64,000 nt of DNA from Hofstenia miamia. Lineage: Eukaryota; Xenacoelomorpha; Acoela. Both the position numbers and the translations under genes were made by a program. Shown one piece after another: positions 22,901 to 36,946 of this stretch. Each line of letters starts with the position of its first letter. The stretch's first letter is position 1. The notes below the pieces were generated by a model. The model searched no databases and was not told the origin of the DNA. It was given only the letters and a program-made list of their open reading frames with translations. The DNA lies in NCBI GenBank assembly GCA_004352715.1, contig SCFE01000119.1:1401744-1465743 (forward strand), given 5' to 3'.

Positions 22901-25072
22901 ATATAAAGAATGTGTTCAAAAATAAAAAATTTTATTACTTTCTATTCGCTTTTCATGCTCTGCTTAAATTTAATTTAGGTTTGAATTTCACTGTATAGAT
23001 TTAATTATAAGCTTCTAATGTATCCATTTTTGGCCTAACAAACTGAAAATTTCCCGTTTATAGTATTTTATTGTAAATTTCTAACATGCCCAAAAAGCTT
23101 TAGTAAACTAAAAACATGTCTTTGCAAAAATCATATGAGTGAACTTGAAGTGTGTTAAGTTTAAGTTAATTTAAATTGGTCTGCGTCTAAGTCGGTCTAG
23201 CCACGCTAGACTTGGGCCTAAATTTTCGTCAATGTCCATCTGTATGTACCTGTAGCGTTAATATCCTCATTTCACTAATTTTTTTGCTCAATTAGAAGTT
23301 TGTCTTACAAATTTCCGCAAATTGAATGCCGAAATAAATTGTGACCGTTTCAAGAATCATTCATATTTTTGTAGGATTTTTCATAAATCGAGGTAGAATT
23401 ATTACCTAGAATTTTACATATACCATTTAAAATGTTGCATTGATGAATAATGTAGTCTCTCTTTTTAATTTAATTATGTAATTTCTAGGCGTCCGCAGGG
23501 TAGCCCCTAGAGAACAAATTTTATGTAACTACAATTTAGAAGTTTTCACATTGATGAATCAATTTTTGTTATTACAGTTCTTCAAGCAACTCAATCGCTC
23601 GGTTCCAAATGTCCTAATAACTTTAAAAGAGATTGCTCTTTCATTTCCTACTACAAGCTTGTTATTGAACACCAATTAATTAAACGGCCTAATTTCTAAC
23701 TGTTGAACATTCAACGCCATTGTTTTCATTTCGCTGTTTTATTTTANTCGTTACTTACACGAGGCTGTGAACATTCATCGCAGAAACCTGTTTTTATCTC
23801 ATTAATATTGGGCCGATGTAACACTCGACTAATTCAGCAATAAACTAAACGGTGTTTAGATTTCGTAGCGAAATGTAGAGGTTACTAGTTCATTCAATAA
23901 TAAATATATACGCTTTTGTTTAACAACACAACAATTTGTTGTTTTGTTTTCGTTTCTTATAATTGTTTTGCATTGTCGACTCAGTGATTATAGTATGCCA
24001 CTTATGTATCAAATGTGATAGAGACCATTATTGAAGATTTTTTCTAAATTATTAATTATACTTGTGTCGCGTGATTCATTTGTTTGAACATATATTTTGG
24101 TTGCAGTTTCTGGTTTGCAAGAAAACATAATTAACATTGAAGGTGGCTCTTTTAATTTAATTAATTTTAATAATAAAAAAATTCTAGTTATTTGTAAACA
24201 ATTAAAAACTTAGATTATGATTTTATTTCAAAATTGTAGTAAGTAAATTCAACGCCTCACATTCGAAAAGCAAAACAAATTAAATAAATATGTATTTCGT
24301 GTTTTTGTAAGATTTATGCCGTTTGAAATCTGTTAAGAAATCCTCCCATCCGGTCTAACAACCCCATATATCTCGACAATTGAGAAATATAAATATGAAC
24401 CTAATAGCAATAGTGACTTGATTGTTTTTGTTGATAAAAAAGTATATGCATTTGATTTTGTGTATAAAGCGCAATTATTTTTTAAAAAGATGCATTTTAT
24501 TTCGCTATCAGATAGATTAAGCATTACTTATTTACGTGCAAATACTAAGAATTAAGAAACAAAGATTTTTTTACAAAAAATTATAAATTACATTTTACTG
24601 TATCGGATCATTATAAATTTGATGTATGTTACACCAGTCTAGTTTCTGCATGTCATAATCAATAGTTGAATTAATTAGAAATTGTATTGTGATATCTGCT
24701 TTTTTAATTTTAGTGGCAATGTTGCAAAAAAAAATATTTTATTTTATTATTGATTTCATTCACTTTCAAAATGTATCTAATTTCATTCCAGTTTAAATCC
24801 TGTCAATTCGAATTGCTATTTTCATCAAAAGCATTTTTCCTAATTCTGCTAGTTGTATTTCGCAACTAAAAGTTTACACTCTTTGCAAATGATTTACTTC
24901 TGTATCTGTTATATTTTTGTGAATACTTTTAAATTATTTGTTTTGAGATACTTGTCAACTTTTAGAAATTTGTCAATTTTTTTAGTGATTAATCATCTTT
25001 TATATTAGGATCTCGTAAATTATTTTATTTGATATGTGATTGTATTTTCCAAAGTAGAATCGTGATTTTTAG
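19918..25072 (+). other. Intron between exons 8 and 9
   Basis: About 5.2 kb of AT-rich sequence with one single N (23747). No transposase, RNA gene or satellite recognised. A stretch near 22220-22300 (CAACCGGCCTCCTTTCGCTA and TTTCATCGTCTGCT) weakly resembles part of the unit at 15639-16013, so both may derive from one old repeat family. Confidence 0.5.
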
Positions 25073-25225
25073 GAATGTAAGCCTCCTGTCAAAGGACTGT
25101 GCACCAAATGGGAGACGACTAGTAACGAGTTTTGCAGTGTTTGTCAAATGTCGTTCTCGTCCTCATCACTCTATATTTCACATTGCTCAAAGGTTCACAA
25201 TGACGACAGACCCTACAAGTGCAAG
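25073..25225 (+). CDS. C2H2 zinc-finger protein, exon 9 (finger 1 and start of finger 2)
   Basis: A 51-codon exon, phase 0 at both ends, after TTTTTAG. It begins ECKPPVKGLCTKWETTSNE, then the first finger FCSVCQMSFSSSSLYISH with CSKVH: C-x2-C-x12-H-x4-H. It ends DDRPYKCK, the linker and first Cys of finger 2, whose second Cys comes from the next exon. The RPYKCK linker is close to the classic TGEKPYxC type. These fingers imply sequence-specific DNA binding in the nucleus, by family knowledge. Confidence 0.85.
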
Positions 25226-28200
25226 GTATTTTTAGCGGTATACTATAATGAGATCTTCCCTTCATTTAAATTTTCAATTTGAATTATACGTAATGAGAGT
25301 TAATTCAAACACGAGCAAAACCTCCACCCAGTATGAACATAGTTAGGACCTTGATACAACCTGTTTGAAAATTTAATGGAATCTAAGTTAGACGAAAACC
25401 TATGTCGATGTTTTGTTTCGTACAAATCCATTACTTTTGGAGAAATCGTTCTGACAAACAGACAAACAGGGCGAAAACAATACCACCGCCTTGGCGGAGG
25501 TAATAAGGTTCTTGGACCTTTACAAATTATGAAGTTAATCTTTTAAGAATGTAAGCTTCTTTGGATATCGAAGTAGCATTAATTTCATTGTGATCTGTTT
25601 ATTATTGCAACATTTGTTAGCCTATATACATTGTTAGTTATATTTTTTAATTACTTTTATCACTGACTAAGATATTAGTTTTTAATTCTTTTCGTTCGTT
25701 TGGATAAGAAATCTGAACTAACACTTTAGAAAATTATTTTAATTTTTCTTCAAGCTGGAGGAAATTTGTTTCATTTGCTACTTTACTCCTTGTAATAAGA
25801 AACACATTGCTCGAAAGTAGGTTAATGTTACGTAGCTGTTAAATTCTTTCATTATGTTTTTATTTTATTTCTCTTTATATTACACTCTCTGCCTTTTTCT
25901 TTGCGCTTTCAACTAAGAACCGTACCCAGACTGTAATGTTTCCTAGAATCTCAAACAGTGCATAAATTTTGAAAACAAAATTTTATTCACATGTTTACAA
26001 TAGTTATGCACTGTTGAATTTTCAATAAATATCCACATGAAGTCTGAAATCAAACGATTTGTTTCCATCTCAGTATATTAAGGGGCTTCAGTTGGTATCA
26101 ATAAATCGGTGTACTCCGGTGTACTCGAGCAACAATGTTTGTGAAATTAAGGATGTGATGTTGAGATAAATTTTATGTTTGGAGTCAAACATTTTCTTTT
26201 ACTAAACAGGATGTGGTAGTAAGCTATCGAATGAGAATTGTCCTTTCTTTTATATTACTTATTTTCCTACACGCATTTATTTCGTTATGTTCTTATTCTT
26301 AATTGAATCTTTTTCAATATTGAATTCGTCTATTAATTAATGACATAAATTTGCTAAAAGTATTGCTCGAATCTTCCATTTTTTCATTATGTATTTCCAC
26401 ATTTATTTTTCTGAATGTGCTTGGGGTGATTTTTCATATTTTTATAACGAATCAACTCTCAACTAAAAGCCCATTTTCTTGGAAGTGCATGGCGATAGCT
26501 AAGTTCATATTGCAGTTGTTTTATTTAAAGTTCTAGTGAATTAAGTCCGCTTATTTTTTATAATTGTTGTTTGACCCTATTTGGATTAGGGTGGGGAAAA
26601 ATTGGCAAACATTGAGGTGCGCGCGTCGAAGGTCAACCCAGAATTTTACTCGCATCAAATTTAGTTTTACGCATTTTCCCAACATTTTGGGATGATTCCT
26701 TTCTCAAAAAAGTTTGTGAAGAATTTGTTGGATGGAGGTCGAGTCACCTTCTAATGTGTACTTTTACAAGGGAGGAAACAGTGAAAAAGTCATAAAATTT
26801 TACAGGATGATGGAAATACATCTAAACTTACACAGATGGTGGGAAAAATATTTAGGTACCTTATCCAATAACGTCATATCGGAAAATTCTAGCCACAGTT
26901 GACGTCAAAATCCCATTTTTTCGTTAAATTAAAAATATGTCATTAGATGTTTTGTTTAGTATTGACAAGTAGATGTTTTGATTGTAAAGTTGCATGTTTA
27001 AAGTTACTACATGCAGAAATTCAAATTCATTGGATGTATTTTTCATACCAAGTAATGCTTCCAAGATGACGCTACCCCTTGCTGTGAAAATCAAAATGCC
27101 AACAAAAATGAAGGCAATTTTTGTAAAATCCCTGTAAAGCTATTAAAGTCATAAATAACGGTTTTCATAATTGCAGCCAAATACATCATTGGGAATGGTC
27201 CAATTTTCAACCAAATCATTGCCAATTGTTTTTAAATTTAGCCATTTCATCGAAAAAAAATTTGCATCATGTAATATGTAATGTGATAAATGGTACTTTT
27301 GCCGTATGTGCGTTTTTCAAAGTATGATGTTTATTTAAGTTTTATGAACGGAAACTAGGACTTTTATATTTTTAGTACATTTTTACATAGTTGTAATGCG
27401 ATTTCTTTATTTACAATTAAATATTGATAATGACAAAAATTTGTATTTTGTGAATTTTAGATAATGTGAATTTAATCTTATCTCATCCATTGGCCTTTAT
27501 TTTGATTATTATGGCTTGTCACTTATGATCAGGAAAATATCATTTTGAACTATTAATCAGCTGGTGTCAAGAGTGCACCTAAGAGTACGAAAAATCCATA
27601 CACAACTCAAAAATGGCCTACGTCAGCAAAAATTACACCAAAAATTAGAATAGTGATAACTTATTTGTAAAGATTGATTTCCAGGCTTACCACGTAAAAA
27701 ATAATGGACTGATTGGCCCACTAAAACAGAAAACAAGTAGATGGGTTTATTTTACCCAAATCCTTTACGTATGTCAAAAAGCCCAACCTAAATTGGATTA
27801 AGAATTGTGAAAGTCAAGTTTGCCCCTTCCTTCTTTTGTAGACTTTCTTCAAATCGTATGTGATTTAATAAGACAATAATATATTTAACATATTTCTGTT
27901 TTTACAATAAACTTTGTTCGTTTCTTTCCAAGAATTGCAATAGCTTCATTTTGTTAACTATTATTTTAATCGTTTTTATGGTATCTGATTATTATTGTTG
28001 TTGAGCCTATTTTTTCAGGCGGATGATTAGCTTTTTTCGAACTAATTTTTTGTGTCTTCTTCAAATTCGTATAACAGCTGCTCTCTTTTATGTCAGCAAA
28101 GCAAGCTGTTTTTCTAAATTAGTTTTGTGATTAAATACTTAATGCTTGTTTATTCTGAATCTTCATTCCCTCAATTTTCCCAAAATATTTAATGTTTATC

Positions 28201-29092
28201 AGTTAATCTCATGGGTTTTCTTAAAATCGATTTCTTTCATTTGCGTAATTCTATTTATTGGCTATTTTCATCAATCTTCTTAGAGCTAGACACTTTCTTG
28301 TTGCTCGCGGAATTCCAAATATTTCAGTACGCGTTATTGACTTTCAAGTGACTGAATATTCAACTTATGTAACTCAGGACGATTGAAAACTTAATGTGAG
28401 CTTCTGTTGTGCAACATTTTTTCAGCAATTTCATTTAGCTTTTTCCAAACACAATGTTCTCAATTACAAGGTGAAACCAACATTCCATATATTATTCCTT
28501 GGTTGATATGAAAATAATAGCATATACATATTAATATTTTCTTTCCTTCTCACAACTTAAAGTTGATTTGACTTTCATCCACATGAACTCACCAGTTTTC
28601 AGGAAATCTTAAAGGGTTTTCTTAGGAATCTAGCTTTTCATAAAAATACTGCAATTCCCATTTTGGTACTCCTAATTCCTAAAAGTATCTTTTGGTTCTG
28701 GCTTGATTCTTCTAATGCTTTAGTGTTACCATGACTACTTCCACAATTGCTCTATTTCCTCTGCCAACTCCCTGTACGTGTCCATACTATCTTTTTCGCC
28801 TGCCATTTATGTCAGTGTATCTACCACGATCTCCTCTGACCTCCTTGCCTTAATTATCTTGTTTACTGCTAACTAATGCTAATTTTACCATCAATATATT
28901 TTTCAAACAGTCTCTACGCAGGTGTTTAGATAACGTATCGGTAGTATTTAAAGTATCTCCTCCCCTGACTCATTGTGTTTGTTGGATGCATAGCTGTTAA
29001 CTAAATTTTTAAAGTTATCAATTTCGTGCATACCATAAAATTTGTTTTTTTATTAACTCAATATCGACAGTTTTCTTTATTTAGTAATTTAG
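25226..29092 (+). other. Intron between exons 9 and 10
   Basis: About 3.9 kb, interrupting finger 2 between its two cysteines. Apart from the candidate dispersed repeat at 25330-25510, nothing recognised. Confidence 0.55.
25330..25510 (+). repeat. Candidate dispersed repeat ending in a short hairpin
   Basis: A less AT-rich stretch in intron 9 ending GACAAACAGACAAACAGGGC, then AATACCACCGCCTTGGCGGAGGTAATAA in two parts: the CCGCCTTGGCGG core is a near-perfect hairpin and the TAATAA end resembles tails of short dispersed elements. Only one copy is visible here, so the family assignment is open. Confidence 0.35.
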
Positions 29093-29276
29093 GAATGTGC
29101 AAAAACTTTCACCTCTCGGTCAAAACTCAATCGACATATGAAAGACATGCATGAGAATCGGGTATTCACGTGTCCAGTTGAAGGTTGCAAGAAAACATTT
29201 ACGCGTCCTAGCAATGCCAAAACACACCTCGCTGTCACACACCGTCTAGCCAATGTTTTCATTTGTCCCAAATCAG
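29093..29276 (+). CDS. C2H2 zinc-finger protein, exon 10 (fingers 2-3 and start of 4)
   Basis: After a TTTAG acceptor, phase 0, it completes finger 2 (C-K-E-C, then AKTFTSRSKLNRHMKDMH; C-x2-C-x12-H-x4-H). Finger 3 follows as FTCPVEGCKKTFTRPSNAK then THLAVTH (C-x4-C-x12-H-x4-H). The exon ends VFICPKS plus one base at a GTATGT donor, phase 1, so finger 4 is cut after its first Cys. Linkers (ENRVFTC, RLANVFIC) are not the standard TGEKP type. Confidence 0.9.
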
Positions 29277-30800
29277 GTATGTAATATTTCCTCTATAAAT
29301 ATCTTTGACGCAGTTCTGTTTCATGACTTTACATCAAATACTATCATTTGTTAACTAATTTCCTGTTTATTGATAAATTAGGAATTCCTCGTACTCCCAT
29401 TTCCATGTTATATTAATAATTCCTGCTGATCTAAATAATTTTATTTGGATGTCATTTTCTTTCTTGTGTAGTTTAATATTTAATGATATGGTAAGGACAT
29501 TAATTTAAACTCAACAATTTCATTCGATTTGGAAAAAATTATTCCAAGAATTTGTTTAGACAGATACTGTTTGTCCTATGCACTTGTTTAACCTTATTCG
29601 GCGTAGGAGTTGTTGAAAAATTTTAAATGCTTGTAACTCCATAGCTAATAAAAATATTCAAACCTGAAACTATCACGTAATAGAGGACTGTCACCCCTTC
29701 CATGTTCGTTATTTGTTATTCTTTTGAGGGGATAAACTTTTCAAACACGTCAGCCAAAGCAATACACTTTAGTACAAATTTTCAACATTCCCTTCAAAAA
29801 CGTTCACCAGTAGATGCGTTCACGATTTCTACACATCTTTATAGGTTTGGAGAAAATTGTTTTAATACAAATGTTTACCATTGCATTGGAACAACTTCCA
29901 ATAAATGCTCAGTATCCCAAGATTTTCCAATTTCTTAATAGATTCATAGAGGACGACTTGTTCACGCTGAACAATGGGACGTTAAAGATTAACATTAACG
30001 TTTCAAGCTAAATCAAATTTTTGCATTGAATAAATATTAAAAAATAAATATTATTGTGTGCATCTGAAGAACAAACAGTATGCCTTTAATTAAGTTTCTT
30101 TCGCATTTCAAATTTACAAGAAAAATATTGATCGTAATCAAGAGGATGCATCGCCTTGGTTGTAATGCAAAAATTCTGTAGAATGTTTCAGTTTTGCAAA
30201 AATATTTGTATGTTGAGTTTGGGCAATACTTTTTAGCGAAACATGCTTAAAATATAAATTCTTCGACAATGTACAATTTTCTTTTAATTAAAGCGTCTAA
30301 ACAGTAATTTAGCATTACGATTTCTAAAAAATAAATTTTTGCAAATGCAAAAAAGACAACTTCATATACAAGATGCGTTTTTTCCTTGCAATTGACTAGT
30401 ATTTCAATTAGGATCTTTTGCGTTACTTTGTTAGGTATTATCACAGTATTTAAATACACTTTCGCAATTTAACTGCTCGTATAATCTCACTTTATCAAGA
30501 ATGGGTAAACCAACTGCTCTATTTGAGAGATTGCAAGGACACAATGATTTTGGCTCAAGGTGTTCGTCTTATTGCGTTAAGAAAATGGCAATAATTCAAG
30601 CTTTCATGCATTTGTACTCTGCCATTGAATAATGCGACGTTCTTTTATCGAATTTTAATAAATTTCTTTAAAAAATCATCCAACTATTTTTTATTTGTGT
30701 AATTGCATTTCAAATTATTTCAGGGTTTCAAGAAGGTTGAGTCATAGATTTATTTGAAATCCGAGTCCAGTAGCGCCCAAAAGCATAAAGAGACTGCCCT

Positions 30801-30827
<27 letters not shown>
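30801..30827. repeat. (TA)n microsatellite
   Basis: About thirteen TA units, followed by a further TA-rich stretch to about 30850. Confidence 0.95.
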
Positions 30828-30831
<4 letters not shown>

Positions 30832-32453
30832 ATGTATTTATATATATATTGCTCATATAAGGTAATTGTCAAGATTATTTTAAAGGTCTTGTGAAGTCAT
30901 TTTTGAAATATTAATATTCTTTAGCAAAATATCAAAACATTTTTTCAGCGTGTCCCCATATGATAAATTTTAAAGCCGATTCGGGTCTGTTTACATTAGC
31001 GTAATGTGTAAAGTAGTTCTCTACGGCAAACTTCAATTGCGTGGTAGATAGTGTCTCTATATTCAAAAATTTATTCTTTAGAGAATGAACAGAAATTTAG
31101 GTACGTGTTTAGAATGTATATATATGTTATCCTTACAATCATGTAAAAATGTATTTAAGTGACGATTCTTTAGTTGTAAAGGCAGGCGTGGTTCTAGAAC
31201 ATTTCGAACGGTTACGGTTCAAATTTTTTTTCTAAAATCTGGTAAAAAGATTATACATTTGCAAGCTATACGAAATTTAATCATATTTTGCAAAAAGTAC
31301 AATGATTTATGAGTTTCTTCACGAAACTAATACACATGAAAGCCACTCGTTCTAAGAAGACTTTTATTCATGGGAGAGCAAAAAAAATTTGGAAAAGGGT
31401 TTCTAGCTTTTGAAAAAACAATAAAATATTATTTTTATCACAATATTGATATAGATTGTTTTCGAAAGGGGGGGGGCGGTCGTCCTCCACCCCTAAACCC
31501 ATGTTTCATTAAAGGGTTATTTTTTAAGTGTTCTTATTCTGGTTTCTGGTTTTTGGAAACATTTTTCAAATATATAACATAATTTTTCGAAATCAATTAA
31601 ATTTTTTGAAATCATGAGATTGCGTAAGTTTTTTAAATCTGCTCATCACTGGTCTTCTACACAAGTAAGACTACTCAATGCTTGAATGCTCATTGTGACC
31701 TACTTTTGTAGTTATTGTAGAATATTAAGAATGTGTCAGAATTCTATTTATCATTTAATATGTGTATTTTTTAGTAAATATGCCCTTGTTTTACTGCAAC
31801 AAACGTTTCGATTGTGTTTGTCTTCGTGGAGTTAATCGTACTAATGAGCTACTTCAGAATTTATGTAAATAAAATTGTTATGAAGTTGCGTCAATCACTC
31901 AGAAAATCTTTCCATATTGATTTTGATTTTCGCTGCATATTTATCTCTTGAATTTTTAATGCACTACGTTTTTCACGTTACCAACAAAAAATATAAGCAT
32001 ATATAAATAACATGTGTATATATTTACATGAAACGCAAAGCGATTTAAAAAAACTGTTACCAACATGAATATTCCATCTAGTACCTTTAGGATGGCTAGC
32101 CTAATGTCTACTCATACGTACCGTAATAGGTTTACATGTATACTAATATATAAACGCTTTTTACAAAATTTATAATACATCACTCCTCGAGAACCACACT
32201 ATCACCAATCACAATAGGCCTACATCAAAGGACAAAAGTTCTCGTTGGGTCATTTATTCTAATGTGAGCTTTCGGGTACTTTCACCGGACCAGTCCTCAG
32301 GAAAAGGAAGTCTTTTTTCTATTGAAGTATTCATAGAAAGTGATTAACCATATTACATGACGTCAGTCACTTCACTCTCATAACATTCTGTTATGAAAAG
32401 TCCTACTTAAATTAAATCACAATATGAACGGCTCCTCCGGCGTGGCGTCGGGC

Positions 32454-32456
<3 letters not shown>

Positions 32457-32488
<32 letters not shown>

Positions 32489-33478
32489 NNNNNNNNNNNN
32501 NNNNNNNNNNNNNNNNNNNNNNNNNNNNNNNNNNNNNNNNNNNNNNNNNNNNNNNNNNNNNNNNNNNNNNNNNNNNNNNNNNNNNNNNNNNNNNNNNNNN
32601 NNNNNNNNNNNNNNNNNNNNNNNNNNNNNNNNNNNNNNNNNNNNNNNNNNNNNNNNNNNNNNNNNNNNNNNNNNNNNNNNNNNNNNNNNNNNNNNNNNNN
32701 NNNNNNNNNNNNNNNNNNNNNNNNNNNNNNNNNNNNNNNNNNNNNNNNNNNNNNNNNNNNNNNNNNNNNNNNNNNNNNNNNNNNNNNNNNNNNNNNNNNN
32801 NNNNNNNNNNNNNNNNNNNNNNNNNNNNNNNNNNNNNNNNNNNNNNNNNNNNNNNNNNNNNNNNNNNNNNNNNNNNNNNNNNNNNNNNNNNNNNNNNNNN
32901 NNNNNNNNNNNNNNNNNNNNNNNNNNNNNNNNNNNNNNNNNNNNNNNNNNNNNNNNNNNNNNNNNNNNNNNNNNNNNNNNNNNNNNNNNNNNNNNNNNNN
33001 NNNNNNNNNNNNNNNNNNNNNNNNNNNNNNNNNNNNNNNNNNNNNNNNNNNNNNNNNNNNNNNNNNNNNNNNNNNNNNNNNNNNNNNNNNNNNNNNNNNN
33101 NNNNNNNNNNNNNNNNNNNNNNNNNNNNNNNNNNNNNNNNNNNNNNNNNNNNNNNNNNNNNNNNNNNNNNNNNNNNNNNNNNNNNNNNNNNNNNNNNNNN
33201 NNNNNNNNNNNNNNNNNNNNNNNNNNNNNNNNNNNNNNNNNNNNNNNNNNNNNNNNNNNNNNNNNNNNNNNNNNNNNNNNNNNNNNNNNNNNNNNNNNNN
33301 NNNNNNNNNNNNNNNNNNNNNNNNNNNNNNNNNNNNNNNNNNNNNNNNNNNNNNNNNNNNNNNNNNNNNNNNNNNNNNNNNNNNNNNNNNNNNNNNNNNN
33401 NNNNNNNNNNNNNNNNNNNNNNNNNNNNNNNNNNNNNNNNNNNNNNNNNNNNNNNNNNNNNNTATATATATATATATA
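32457..33478. repeat. (TA)n tract interrupted by a 974-base gap
   Basis: TA repeats at 32457-32488 and 33463-33478 flank the N run 32489-33462, so the assembly broke inside an AT microsatellite. Just left is a GC-richer patch (GGCTCCTCCGGCGTGGCGTC). Open frames crossing the Ns are artefacts. Confidence 0.95.
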
Positions 33479-33921
33479 ACCATTTGTAAAAGCTCTTCTT
33501 GTTTTTATATTTTTCAATATATTTCTACTTAAATCCTATTAAAATGAATTTGAAAAGCTTTTTCTGTAACTGTTCTTAAAGAAATCACATTCTACGTCTA
33601 TTTAAAGGTTTTCAAGTTGTTTTTGAACGTGGTTATCAAAGAGTTTTAATTAATTTGGAGTTTTTGCGTCAACATTTTATTCCTACTTCAAAAAAAGGAA
33701 TAAAATTTGAGCGAATGTTCTCTTGATAAGAAGCATGTGGTGAAATTTTGAACTAAAAGCGAAATATTTTTTCTGACGAAGGTTATTTCCATTTAAAACT
33801 ATTCAAAGAAGACGCGTGTTTTTGTAATTAAGCGCTTTTAGCTCAAACCACCTAACGATGCGTAATTACTGAGTTTATCAACGACGGTCATTGTATAGTT
33901 GCGCTTATAACTATTCTTGCC

Positions 33922-33925
<4 letters not shown>

Positions 33926-33957
<32 letters not shown>
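33926..33957. repeat. (TA)n microsatellite
   Basis: About fifteen TA units. Right after it comes AACCGGTTTCGATTTAC and ATCATCATCAG (33975-34015), a less AT-rich patch that may be the edge of a dispersed repeat. Confidence 0.9.
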
Positions 33958-33959
<2 letters not shown>

Positions 33960-35465
33960 ACAATAGTGCTGAGCCTCATATTTAACCGGTTTCGATTTAC
34001 TAAATCATCATCAGATATACAAATTTTGTGGGAATTTATAAATTTACAATCAACTACACTTAATATTACAAATATTTAATGCATTATTTTATGTACACCT
34101 ATGTATATTTTGCAATGTGAAATCAAGATAACTGGGTATGCAACAAATGTAAATTTTCATTTTTTACATGACCAATTCAGTGGGATATGTTTCTTCTATT
34201 ACATTTAAATCGTTGATATCCAAAAGTTATGTAGCGTTTTTGGTAATAGTGTTGTAGTACATGTATATGCTACCAAAACAACTAATAGTAATATCCATAA
34301 TTAGATTTTAATCGTTTTTACAAGCAAGTTTTTGTGTCTTGATTCCCAAACATATTATCTTGATGAAACTTCGCCATACAACTTTTCAAAATTACACCTG
34401 GAGATTAGATTAACCAAATTCATCATCTCTTCTTATAAATCACAGTCAAAATTTAGAATGTCTATGTATTCAAGAATACATGCAAGCGGGTGCGAAATAA
34501 ATAATTGTCAAAACAATACTTGCCAATATTTCAAAAAAAATTTTCTGGAAAAATGTATAAATAAGTTATTTACAATAATTTTGTCATGCTAAGATAGATT
34601 TGCAGACGCACATTTTGCGCTTTACAGAAGAACTTACTCTCAATAATCTGAATAGACAGATAATATTCCAAACAAAGAATTCCCATATTACATGACTAGA
34701 AAAGGAATACTTCATTCTGAAATAATTTCTTTCAAATTAGCAATATTTAGCAACAAATTTTGCAGACGAGAAATTTTAGATAATATATTTTTTGATAAAA
34801 TATTACAATACAATATTATACATCTCTGCATGCAAGCTATGAGAAGAGACTGAGACAAAATGATTTTCTAGATGAAAATCGTAAATATATATTACATTTT
34901 TTCACTCATATCATGTTATTGAGGCCTAATTAAATTTAAGCCAAGACTATAGAAATCCAACATTAAATTGGCAGCATGTGAACGAATTCTAAATCACAAT
35001 CTGTCTTTACCATCAGGGTAGTATAAACAAAATGCGGTGCTTTGAATATAAAATTCTTCGTTAGCCAATGATATTCGCAAAGGGCCCATCGCTAAAGGCC
35101 CCACGAAAACAATTATTTGCACCGAGATTTATTCATCACGCGTCGTGTTAGTACGAAGAAATCTTTAACAAAATTCATTTTATTAACGGGCCCAGCATCA
35201 ACTGGCCCTTGCTCATTTTTGATTGGCTATTAAGCGAATGCGTAGAAAATCTTAATCATTATTAAATCTAGCTCCGTCATTTCTAGATAGATATTGTGCT
35301 TGAGACGGCCGTAGCGCTTTCTTAATTAATATGCGCCTTTATATTTTGAACGTATTATTTAAGTTCAATCACTTCAAATTATTCAAATTTGTATTCTCTT
35401 CAATTATTTAGAGTTTTAAGTATATTTTTAAAACAATTTCTAGTGGGGCTGGGCCCCATGTGCCC

Positions 35466-35510
35466 TAAGGCTCGACGACATTAATATAATATATATATAT
35501 ATATATATAA
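35466..35510 (+). repeat. 45-bp direct repeat running into (TA)n, copy 1
   Basis: TAAGGCTCGACGACATTAAT followed by a TA tract. The same 45 bases recur at 36902-36946, immediately after the 119-base gap. Confidence 0.9.
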
Positions 35511-36782
35511 GTATATAAACTCATACTTAAGAACACGCAAACTTACGTTTTGTACACATTATCGTCTACATCACTCCCTGTAAATATTCGAAAGTCCTCT
35601 GATGTAAGAATACTAAAAAAATTTAACTACACATTTAAAAAACTAAACTAACTCTTATGATTTGTGTTATATTTTGTTATTTATGCTGCTTAGTATTGTA
35701 CCCCAAATACACGCACGCATACACTTCGTGCATACAAATTTTCAGCAAAAAGCTTCTGTTATGAATGCAGCTTTCTAAAGGTTTAATCATATCCAAGCTG
35801 TATATTTACGTATGCATTCATTTTGTGTGTGTGCAAATAATTCTTATACATACAAATTTTGATAATTTTTTTAATTCACATTCTTTGAAGTTTATAATAC
35901 AACAGAAAGTGTGGTTCCAGTAGTATGAATATTTCAATTTGCATTAAAGTAATGCAAAATCGTCTGTTGATGCCAAACTGCTATATTGCACTTTGTACCA
36001 TAGCAGAACTGTCCCAGCTTTGCGCTTTGTACACTTTTTCTCAAAATTCCTAGGAAGACTGTTTTCTCATATATATATATATAATGCCCCGCCATCTTCC
36101 AATTTAGCACCAACCCAAATTGGCTTGCACGAAGCGATTTCTAATGTAAAAATTACGACACTCCGCGTTCCGCAATGATTTTGGTATGACAAAATGAATA
36201 TATATATACATGTACACTCTGATTTAACGTCATTGTAAACAATCAAACATATTTTAGTACCTATATGCTGTTGCATTATTTGTAAATAGGAATCCATTTC
36301 GGAATAATGGACACATTTATTGGTGAACATGTTTGAATTTAATATTGAAGATTTGTACTAAGCTTGATGCTCTGCCTGAAATCCTTTAAAAATATTAACT
36401 ATTTTTCTTTGAATATTTTTTAAAAACATTAAGTTCTTCCCATACTTAACGTTCTTTGAAAAGATCTTCCAAACCCACTGTGGCGGTTTTATTAAAAAAG
36501 TGGATGGGGAGGCACTTCTCAATTCGTTTTGCTTTCAGAATTTGGATATTTTGATTAGTTTTTGAGCTGTAGGCGTTTAAAAAATTCTGAGGAAGCATTA
36601 AATGTTTTAAGAAAGCCCCACGCAGCTTAAGGTTAAATATTGCCTTGTTGAATTTGCCCTATATGTAATAGTGTAGCATGTACAACTATAAGATGTTCAA
36701 TCTCGATTTATCGCATACCCCACTTATCCTCAGAAATTGTGTTTGTGTAGAGCAGCCGAAATTGGAGTTATTATATATATAT

Positions 36783-36946
36783 NNNNNNNNNNNNNNNNNN
36801 NNNNNNNNNNNNNNNNNNNNNNNNNNNNNNNNNNNNNNNNNNNNNNNNNNNNNNNNNNNNNNNNNNNNNNNNNNNNNNNNNNNNNNNNNNNNNNNNNNNN
36901 NTAAGGCTCGACGACATTAATATAATATATATATATATATATATAA
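36783..36946 (+). repeat. Assembly gap followed by copy 2 of the 45-bp/(TA)n repeat
   Basis: Ns at 36783-36901 begin inside a TA tract; 36902-36946 then repeats 35466-35510. Either a dispersed element ends in this sequence or the gap hides misjoined overlapping sequence. Confidence 0.85.

Noticed and set aside
32417-33517. Very long open frames of 340-366 codons on both strands
   Set aside because: They consist almost wholly of N translated as X plus TA repeats.
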